Assembly (NCBI GenBank): GCA_025267735.1
Contig: CM046301.1
Location: forward strand, 68,529,872-68,593,871
Origin: Mactra quadrangularis
Taxonomy: Eukaryota > Mollusca > Bivalvia > Venerida > Mactridae
Length of the DNA: 64,000 nucleotides
Reading direction: 5' to 3'
Part shown: positions 12,860-22,200 of the stretch, one piece after another
Layout of the letters: each line of letters opens with the position of its first letter
How positions within the stretch are numbered: position 1 is the first letter of the stretch
The notes under the pieces: model-generated
The model's input: only the letters and a program-made list of their open reading frames with translations
The model's database searches: none
Told to the model about the DNA's origin: nothing
Position numbers and translations under genes: made by a program

Positions 12860-13190
12860 AAGTCAGTTATTTCCCCTTGTATACTCTTTAAATAGGTAGG
12901 TCCCAGCAGTTGGATTACTCGGATTTTACGCTTACTTTTCAATGTCAATTTGCCACAATTAATCTTAAATAACTGTTTTGTAAATCATTTGATTTGTTTA
13001 AAAATCAAGCTAAGTATTGTTAGTGTAAAACTATCTAAATTGTATCACTCCTATTAATATCTTAACTAACAAGAAAGATATTTGAAATATTTTATTATCC
13101 TTACATAGAACTTTAATGATAAAATCCGAGGATTCCAACAGATAGGACCTACTTACCAATTAGATTGCTTCAGATTTTATCATAGAAGGA
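12860..13190. mobile_element. Harbinger-like MITE, older copy (copy A)
   Basis: About 330 bp related end to end to 16082-16440: same left part (AGTCAGTTATTTCCCCTTGT) and right part (GGATAACTGACAAAAGTCTC). The left terminus is eroded. The copy-B partner is at 47303. Confidence 0.6.
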
Positions 13191-14073
13191 TAACTGACAA
13201 AAGTCTCCCATTACTTTCTTACAATCAGCAGACCATTAACACAGTTGGAGTAAAGAGAAAAACAACAATTAGATACATATACATTGTATATATTTTAATA
13301 TATAAGAAACAATAAACTTGTTGGAATTAATTGTTAACCAATAAAACATGATACTATAGTTCAAAATGGCAGTAACACCAAAACTGTTATTAAACTCTGT
13401 ATCCACAAAAGAAAATCTAGAACAGAATACATACATATAGATTATTTACTTGATGAAAGATTTTTGTAATAAAATACTTATACACTTTCAACTATTAAAC
13501 CTGCATGAAAAATATGTAAACCTTTGTAATTATTTTTATCAACGGACAAAGTCTAAAATTGTAATCTGAAAACTATTATTAAATACTACATCGAAACTCA
13601 GATTTTTTTATAAATCTACTGCATGAGTGACTGAATACATGTACAAAGATTCTAGAAAGTACACATGGAAGTTATATTATTAGTAAATATTATTCAACTA
13701 ATTGGCACATACATAAACCCTGCTGATTAAAATACGAAAATATTTGATTGATAATTCTCTTTCATAGATATGGATAAAAAATTTTATTGATGGTAAGTAC
13801 ATAAGTACTGTATTTAGTATTCAAATCAGTGGGATCAAGTAAGCCTCACTGAAAAAATTACCAATACATACAAAGTACTTAAAATTTAAGTTATACATTT
13901 CAAGCTCAAAAATCTGTTTCCGTTCATCAAGTGGGCATTACATTAACTTCCCCAATACTTCTTTACAGCGTTAGATCTACATATTATACAGTTTTTGATT
14001 CTATAGTATGAAACCCATTAAGATTTACAAATATTTGAAAGTTATGAGACAAAAACCATCAGTTATACAATTT

Positions 14074-14252
14074 CAGTACAACCTCTCTTGAACAACACCT
14101 ACTAGGAGGGACTAAAAGGCGATGCTGTTCAGAGGTTGCTGCCCTGCAGAGGTTAAATTCAATTAAAATTATACTTAAGAGAAATATCAAAAGGTGATGT
14201 GCAAAGAATTTGTTCTCTAGAGGGCCACTCTGCAGAGGTTATACTTAATATC
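14074..14252. repeat. CAGT-ended element without nested insertion (copy A)
   Basis: Begins CAGTACAACCTCTCTTGAAC and ends near GCAGAGGTTATACT. It is the uninterrupted relative of 15995-16532. The copy-B partner lies at about 48926-49095. Confidence 0.5.
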
Positions 14253-15424
14253 TTTTTACTCAGTTCCCTATTACAGAAAGTAAAATAAAAAGCCCTATAT
14301 AACAACCATTAAATACAATGTAATTTTACCCTGTATCATAGATATATATAGCTGGAATCATTATACATAGAGCCGCTATTCAAATAAAATCTTAAAATTT
14401 ATTGCTTTCTTAGAATATTATGTTTAACACAAATGTGATAGGGAATGAGATTGCTTGTAAGTAAGGTGTAAGTAAGGATAATAATGTTAGAAACAATATT
14501 AAATAGACATCACCAAGGTTCTTTGGATTTTTACTAGTACATGTAATACAAACAAACGTTTACTGTTACAATGAAAAGTATAAGCATAGAAAGCAATAAA
14601 TTGACTATAATAGTTTGTGATAGTGATGTGTAATAGTTACAGTTTGAACTGCATCCCTATTAAAATATTAGCTATATTCACACAAAATCATAAAAACAAA
14701 ATAAGCTATAAAAGTATAAAAAAACTGTTTATAAAAGTTTGAAATAGAATTTACAATACTCGTGGCAAAGAATAATACTGCCTGGGACTGAATATCAAAT
14801 ATCTGATCCCAGATTTATAAAGAACCATTGTTTTGTAACAATTAATGAAAACAATACAGACAACCTAACAGCAGTTTAAGACAGCCTGTCACAAAAAATG
14901 TTGAAAAAAATGACTAGTTTCAGAACCTTTTCAAGGTAGATATATAATTTATTTAAATACTCAGTATGTTTCATCACAGCTTATATTTCCATTGCATGGA
15001 ATAATACAGTGTATATACATGTACATATGAACATAATTATAATCACAAATAACAACAAAAAATAAACACAGTCAACCTACTGTTTATGGCATTTGTAAAC
15101 TAAAATTTAATGGCACTTGGTAGACTCCTATCTAATAGCACTTTTGTCAAAATAGTGAAAATAAGTATTGTACTAAAGATTTTGACCACTAACCTTTTTA
15201 AATTAAAAAATGGAAGCATGGGCACCTTGAATTAGTTAAATTTTGAAGACTTATATAAAGCCAAGCTTAAAAGACAGATATCCTTTTAACAGTTTTGTTT
15301 CAGTTATCTACCAATGTCATGATTTAAACAAATAAATGGCACAACTTTAAACAACAAATTATATCACAATTCAAAAAAAGGAATACATAATACTAAATAA
15401 AGAATTAATATAAAGTAATAGAAA

Positions 15425-15843
15425 AGCTCACCAGAGACCTAGTTTCTAAGTGCATCTGACACAAAATATTTTCAACACTTGCTCTTTCAATAACTAGTTG
15501 TCCATGGGCGCGGGCCAATTTTGGACCCAAAAGGCAATTTTTTTACAATCTTAGTAGAGATGATGCTGGATGCTAAATATAAAAGCTCTCTACACCTAGC
15601 AGTTATTTAGAAGATTTTCTCAGTTCTTCCAAGTGGTTGCCATGTCAACCCCAGCTATGCATAAAATGGTACTTCTTGAATGACTTTTGAAAAAACTTCA
15701 TGCAAGGAACATTTCTGTCAAGTTTTATCATCATAGTCCAAAAGCTTTAGAAGACGTTTAAGAAAAATTTGTAGCATGTTGGTCAACAGACTAAGACAGA
15801 TCACAATAGCTCACCTAAAACACTTTGTGCTTGTATGAGCTTA
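15425..15843. repeat. Dispersed element with GCTCACC / GTATGAGCT ends
   Basis: Starts AAAGCTCACCAGAGACC and ends near CACTTTGTGCTTGTATGAGC. Internally it contains GCCAATTTTGGACCCAAAAG and GTGGTTGCCATGTCAACCCC. Copy B (50408-51150) holds a longer version with about 300 extra bases on the left, so copy A has probably lost an internal segment. No coding capacity. Confidence 0.5.
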
Positions 15844-15994
15844 AAACATAATAAAAATATTCAAAATAGATTACATGTAATTAAAAGAGTCCATTAAATT
15901 AAAAAAGACAACTTAAATCATATATACTAAGTAACTAATACACAAATGTATCGTATAGTAAAAATCAATTTGTTTGGATTTACATAGTACAGCA

Positions 15995-16532
15995 CAGTAC
16001 AACCCCTCTTGAACAACACACATAGGAAGAGACAGAAGTATGTTGATGTTGAGAGGTTGTAGCTCTGCAGAGGTTAAATAAGGGACTTTAGTCAGTTATT
16101 TCCCCTTGTATACTCTTCAAATAGGTAGGTCCCAATAGCTGGATTACTTGGATTTTACCCTTATTTTTCAATGTCAATCGCCAAAATTAATCTAAAATAA
16201 CTTTTTTGTAAATCATTTAATTTGTTTGAAATTTAAGTTAAGTATTTTAAGAGTAAAGAACTATCCAAATTTCATCACTTCTTTTAATATCTCAATTAAT
16301 AAGAAAGATATTAGGTGAAATATTTTGTTATCCTTACATAGGAAATCAATGATAAAATCCGAGGATTCCAACTGTAAGGACCTACTTACCAATTGGATTG
16401 CTTCAGATATTATCAGGGAAAGATAACTGACTAAAGTCTCTAATTCAATTAAAGTTACACCTGAGGGAAATATCAAAAGGTGTAGAGCAGAGGATTTGTT
16501 CTGAAGAGGGCCGCTCTATAGAAGTTATACTG
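15995..16532. mobile_element. CAGT-ended transposon carrying a nested Harbinger-like MITE (copy A)
   Basis: The termini are inverse to each other: CAGTACAACCCCTCTTGAAC on the left and, read inversely, CAGTATAACTTCTATAGAGC on the right, resembling Tc1/mariner-type ends. The element is split by the MITE at 16082-16440; its two halves join as in the uninterrupted relative at 14074. Present also in copy B (about 51306-51843). Confidence 0.6.
16082..16440. mobile_element. PIF/Harbinger-like MITE with TAA target duplication
   Basis: A 359-bp element bounded by inverted repeats GGGACTTTAGTCAGTTAT and ATAACTGACTAAAGTCTC, flanked on each side by TAA. The empty site is visible in the related sequence at 14150 (GGTTAAATTCAATT), which supports insertion with a 3-bp duplication. 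Terminal sequence and TWA target duplication fit PIF/Harbinger; it encodes nothing. Members of the same family lie at 12860, 47303 and 51393. Confidence 0.75.
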
Positions 16533-16910
16533 TATTAGTCTGTTTAGAATAGATATTTTAAGAATTGGTTAAGTTGAATTTATATAGGACAACCTCTTTT
16601 AAATACATAAGATAAAATATAGAAACAAGTAACAATTATTTACACTGACACATTTTAGCATATAATATGATTGTCATCATAAAATAGAAATAACAAAAAT
16701 AGTAAAATATTTACATGCAAAAATTAAACATAAAAATTAACATTGATCATGATTTCTCATAATTCACAGACTGTATTCATAACTATGTATATAAACAATT
16801 GAAGGTACAGGTCATCCATGTAAACATTGCATATATGAACACAGCCAATTTTATTAAAACCTATAGCCTGTTCAATTACCCTGAACATTCCAAAACGTTC
16901 CGTAATGTTA

Positions 16911-17045
16911 GGGTCGGAACAACTCAACCCAAAGACAAATCAACCCGTGACAACTTAATCCCGTACTAACATGTTGAGTTGTTCAACCTTTGGGTTCAGT
17001 TATCCTCAGGTTGAGTTGTCTTTGGGTTGAGTTGTCGTACCCGTA
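16911..17045. repeat. Foldback hairpin built on AACTCAACCC (copy A)
   Basis: The left arm has CGGAACAACTCAACCCAAAG and the right arm CTTTGGGTTGAGTTGTCG, inverse to each other, with two more copies of the ten-base core in the loop. The same core also occurs, as incomplete pieces, near 2413 and 21980. The copy-B partner is at 52223. Confidence 0.6.
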
Positions 17046-17329
17046 ACGTTCGCCAACAATTATTACTGAACACGCTGCTAATATTTGGGGGTGAATCATT
17101 ATAACAATTAATAAGTATTTAGTTTAAACATATTTAACAGACATATACATGTAATTGTGTAAAATTAAAAATGTTCGCATCTTTTATTTATAACAAAAAA
17201 TGATGTCTGTGTATCAGCTTATTTGCTTATTGAGTGGGCATGTCCAATGTTTAAAGTACATGAACAAACATGGCCTATAGTACAACCTTTTAAATTTCAA
17301 CCATATTTTTCATTAGTAAATCAATGTTA

Positions 17330-18030
17330 GGTCAATTAATCAATCTTGAATAATCATTAAAAAATCATGGTAAGTTATGAAAAAAGTCATGGTAAATCAT
17401 TGTTGGTCATTAACAAACTCATGGTAAATAATTAACAAAGTTATGGCAAGTCATAAACAAACTCATGGGAAGTCATTAACAAAGTCATGGGAAGACATTA
17501 TCAAAGTCATGGTATGTCATAAACAAACTCATGGGAAGTCATTAACAAAGTAATAAATAAGTTCATGGGAAGAATTTAACAAACTCATGGGAAGTCATTA
17601 ACAAAGGTATGGTAAGTAATTTACAAAATCATCGTAAGTCATAAACAAAATCATGGTAAGTAAGTCATTTACACAATCTAGAATAATCATAAACAAATCA
17701 TAGTTGATCATGAACAAAGTCATGGTAAATCATAAACAAACTCATTAGAAGTCATAAACTAAATAATATCCAAATTCATGGGAAGTCATTAACAAACTCA
17801 TGGGAAGTCATTGACAAAGTTATGGTAAGTAAGTCATTTACACAATCTTGAATAATCATTAACAAATCATAGTTGATCATAAACAAAGTCATGGTAATTC
17901 ATAAACAAAATCAAAGTTAATTATAAACAAAATCATACTTAATCAAGAACAATAGTGTGTTTTCCATCATTTTACAAAACTGTATTCAATCATAAAACTA
18001 ACTGTGATCAATCATGAACAAAACCATGGT
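17330..18030. repeat. ~22-bp minisatellite at the 3' end of CRT-like gene 2
   Basis: Some thirty degenerate units of the type TCATTAACAAACTCATGGGAAG (some AGTCATGGTAAATCATAAAC). The array abuts the minus-strand stop codon, and the last coding bases (18008-18030, ATCATGAACAAAACCATGG on the plus strand) look like one more unit, so the array seems to run into the coding end. Confidence 0.75.
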
Positions 18031-19253
18031 TAGATGCAGGTGAACAAACTATAACGGGGATATTAGATAACAAATGATTTGTATCTGAATCATCATCATC
18101 ACCAACCAAATCATTCCAATAAATATCAGTACGTTCATCTTCATCAACAACACCATTAACTTTGCCATCACTTCTAGCATCATCATTGACACCATTACCA
18201 GCAGCATAAGTTACACCACCATCACCACCATCACTACCATTAATATCACCACCATCATCATCATCATCATCCCTACCTACATTATCATAAATTGATGTAA
18301 AAGTAGGAACATCTTTCTTATTGGATAAGCTACTTTCTTCAGTACTTCCATCATGCTGTAACCTTGGTAACTTGTTATCATCATCCAGCAACCAACTGAC
18401 ATCTATATCAGTATCAGGACATGTTTTAACATGACTTGATTCTTTGAAACTTCGAGCTGAGTTGTCTCCTCTAGCAAGATAATCTCCACTTTCAGTTGGA
18501 TTGTCTCCCCTATTTAGATCCCTACTCTCAGCTTGGTTGTCTCCCTTGTTAAGATACCATACACTCTCAGCTTGGTTGTCTCCCTTGTTTAGAAACCCTA
18601 CAATCTCAACTTGGTTTTCTTCTCTGGTTGGATCTTTAATTTCAGCTGGGTTTCCTCCCCTGATTAAATAATCTCTACTTTCATTAAAGTTGTTTCCTCT
18701 GTTTTGATAATCTCTACTCTCTACTGGATTGTCTCCCCTGGCTAGATAATCTCTACTCGCTACTGGATTGTCTCCCCTGGTTAGATAATCTCTACTCTCT
18801 ACTGGATTGTCTCCCCTGGTTAGATAATCTCTACTCGCTACTGGATTGTCTACCCTGGCTGGATAATCTCTACTCCCTACAGAGTTGACTCCCCTGTTCA
18901 GATAATCACTATTTTCCACAGGGCTGTCTCCCCTGGCTGGATAATCTCTACTTCCTGTTGAATTGTCTCCTCTTGAAAGGGTATCCTCATTTTCTTCAAA
19001 GGAGTTATCAGCCCCTACAGCTACAGAATGTGATGTAACCTCTCTTTGTTGGAAAGCATTATACTGTACCCTATAAGGTGGTGGTTGTGAATCAACTAAA
19101 AGTCTACAAGTTTCATCATCTGTGTCTGTATTATCACACTGTACGAAGGAGTCACGTCTGTTTGTTGAAGGTCTTCCTTGATGGCCAACTGTCTGTATTC
19201 CATTGTCTATACAATATACAAGAGGTTTCTTGCTGGGAACTTTTTCAGGTGCT
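18008..19253 (-). CDS. Tail exon of CRT-like gene 2 with 13-aa RGDNP-type repeats
   Basis: One exon encodes the entire C-terminal extension. Units follow the pattern R-G-D-N-P-V-[EA]-S-R-D-Y-L-[TA], degenerating toward the C-terminal side (for example KGDNQAESVWYLN). The 39-bp DNA units lie at about 18440-18975. The RGD triplets recur but, given the predicted cytosolic side, are unlikely to be integrin ligands. The homologous exon of paralogue 1 is only 130 nt. Confidence 0.8.
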
Positions 19254-22200
19254 CTGAAGTAAACAAAAACAAACATTTGAATTACTGATAATTGTAGTAA
19301 AAGAACTATGTTTCTTTAAATAATCTTAACCAGCAAGTACATGTCCTTTAATACTGTTAACAGCTTGGGTCAACTTACCCTAGCCTCTGAATGGATAGTA
19401 AGATTGAAATACTTTATATAAGTAACAAAAGCTTGACAAAAAGTCTCCGGCACCATTAAACCAAAACCAAGAAAAGTCTATAAAGAAAACAATAGATACA
19501 AATAATCAGAGGATAAAACTTACCCAGTACTATAGATGTATATAGCTGGAATTATTATACATAGTGCTGCTATACTTAGCCATGTAGATAAATAAGCATG
19601 TGGATGCCATTTAAGTGTTTTCTCATCAAACAATGTCAGAAATATATAGAGTAATGGAGTTGGTAATGCCTGAAATAAAACATAATAGAGAAAGAATAAA
19701 TGAGTTAAATGTTCATTTATTTAGTTTTTTTTACAAGAAGCGGACAACTGATTAATGTTCGAACTAATCGCTCACAGATTTGTTTTTTCTTAATTATTTA
19801 ACTTCTCCATGAACAGTGTGTTGGTCAATTGACTCCAGCCAAAACTGAAATTTTTTTACAAAAAGGTGTAAAGCACCGTAAAACCAGAACCAGACAAATT
19901 GAAAATATAAATGTTACCTATAAAAATCCATGTACTAAGCTTGGATGGAACCCATGACTTACTCAGTTGTATGCAGACATTTTATCTTGTTGCCATAGAA
20001 GCTAGCTTGAAGGCAAGGGAGTACAAATGTTGTATTTTATTTCCCCTATTCACATCACCTCTGTTTCAGAATTATATAAACTTTATTTAGATTATCAATT
20101 TAATTAAATCAAATGATACAATCACACCCTTCCTAGCGGGTTATTATGTTGGCGGCAATTTGAAACCCTATAAAAGCCCATGGTCCAAACTAGGATTAAA
20201 CCCTTGACCTTCTGAGACATAAGCAAACACACATGTCTCAGTAAAAAGCCAATTTAAAGACAAAGGAGTAAAACTGATGTATCATATCTTTGGTATATAG
20301 ATGAAATAACTTACTGAAATGAGTACAAGAAAGTTGGCACCTTCCATATAACGTAGAATATAAACATTAGTAAGTCTATTGATGAAGATTAGAACTATAC
20401 AAATACTTGATATTACATGTATTCCTCCAGTACAACCTTCATAACCAAAGAAACATTTTACATTAAACCATATTCTGAAAAATATATATTATATTTGTGT
20501 AATTTACCAAGTCATTTCACACATATTATATTTTACCAAGATACCTCAGGTATAAAAAAGTAGCATATGCATAGCATAAGCTTTACTATAGAATACACAT
20601 AAACCATATACGCTCAAATAAAAATTCTGAAAGCAAAAAGTATCTTTATGGTCCTAGTAGAGGAACCTTAATACAATGGAATTTGTTCAAGTGGAATTTA
20701 TAATTCAGTAAGTAGGTCTCTACACCAGTATCATTATAATATTGAATGGTGTGTATTGTATGTTTGATAGATATATCATATAGATCAATCTGACCAATAT
20801 AAAGCCGTATTAATTAGCACTTTATATTCAGTTCTGCAACTTGTGTACAAGACCCACATACCTAACTAAAGCAATTTAAAAATTAAAATGACATTTTAAA
20901 CCAAATATATTTACCCTTTTCCAAACATTGGTATATTACTATACATTCCAAATCCAGGTACACAGTCAGTCCAGAACAAGAACAATAAGGTTAGTAGACT
21001 AAAGAAATAACTCCAATATAAAAAGTAAATCATATTCATGAAGTCAGGTTGATTTCTATGAGGAAATATAACTTTCACTGTTTTCTCAGAGAATATGAAA
21101 GACACTGCAGCAGGAATCTAAAATATAAATGTATGTTTAAAGGGATATACAGGCATATGACTGTGCCAAAAGTATAGAACCAAGTTTAGTATTTAAAACA
21201 GTATTAAAAACATAAGAAATTATTACTAATAACACATGCACTTATAACATTCAACAGAAAGAATTAAAACATGTGGCATACACATTGTTGAAAACGAAAG
21301 TAGGATACTGAGGGAATCACCAAGTTATTTATAGATGTGTTTTTTCAACATTCTTAGGCAGTTAAGATATCTTTTTAATAGAATTATACTAATGTTGCGC
21401 AATAACAATCTCTAATATCTTCTCATCCGTAAATGCATATTTTAACACTATCTATTTTTAGCTAACCTGACCCATGTGGGTCTAGTTAAGAAACACCCTA
21501 AATATAAAGAGAAATATACAAATATTTTGCCAAGTAATATATTAGTTTGTCTGTTTCAATCACAATTATAAAAATATAATGCAGAACCAAGAAAATTGGA
21601 ACTGAAAATTTTGCCCACTAATCCCTTTAATGTACGAGCAGGCTTATTTGTGCGTACTACAGAGAATAAAGGATTTTTATAATGGAATTAACTAGGGCTG
21701 CACCCTAAAACCAAAATGTTATAAAAACTGTTTGGCATATCCCATACCTAAACTCTTTTTGGAACGATGTTATTTAACATCGTTCCAATGGTAACAAGAA
21801 AGTACAAGATTACTCTTTTCACGCTTCAACAATTTTCAACAAAGACAAAGAGGCGTAGTTCAAGCATGAAACTCATTAACATCTCATTTAAATGTAATAC
21901 AACGCTGGCTTGTGTTGTCGTTCTTGAAACTCTTCAGGAAAAGGGAGGTTACTCTCAGGACATACAAATCTTGCAATGGAGACGGAACAACTCAGCCCGT
22001 AGACAACTCAACCCGTGACAACTACAATGATTACTTGTTGGAGTAAAAAGGGCCTACGATGTTTTTGACAATGCATGTTACTATATGCGTAGCATAATTA
22101 CATCATTCGATAGTAATAAACAATATTAAATGATCGTATTATATTATGTTATTTATGTCAATACATTAAGGACGATTTTGGTAGTTTTTGTGCGCACCGT

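Larger units (their letters stand above)
12240..15994. other. Gene-poor stretch downstream of CRT-like gene 2
   Basis: Apart from the MITEs listed separately (12860, 14074, 15425) this is AT-rich DNA without a supported reading frame. It lies 3' of the minus-strand CRT-like gene and could include distal 3' UTR. The matching stretch in copy B runs roughly from 44313 to 51305, with extra insertions. Confidence 0.45.

Noticed and set aside
16261..16476. 71-codon frame found identically at 16261 and 51572
   Set aside because: It lies inside the Harbinger-like MITE and its host element; identity reflects the duplication, not coding selection.
18440..18990. RGD triplets in the transporter tail as integrin-binding sites
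   Set aside because: The tail follows the last helix on the predicted cytosolic side, and the triplet varies between units (RVD, RED, RGN), so adhesion is unlikely.
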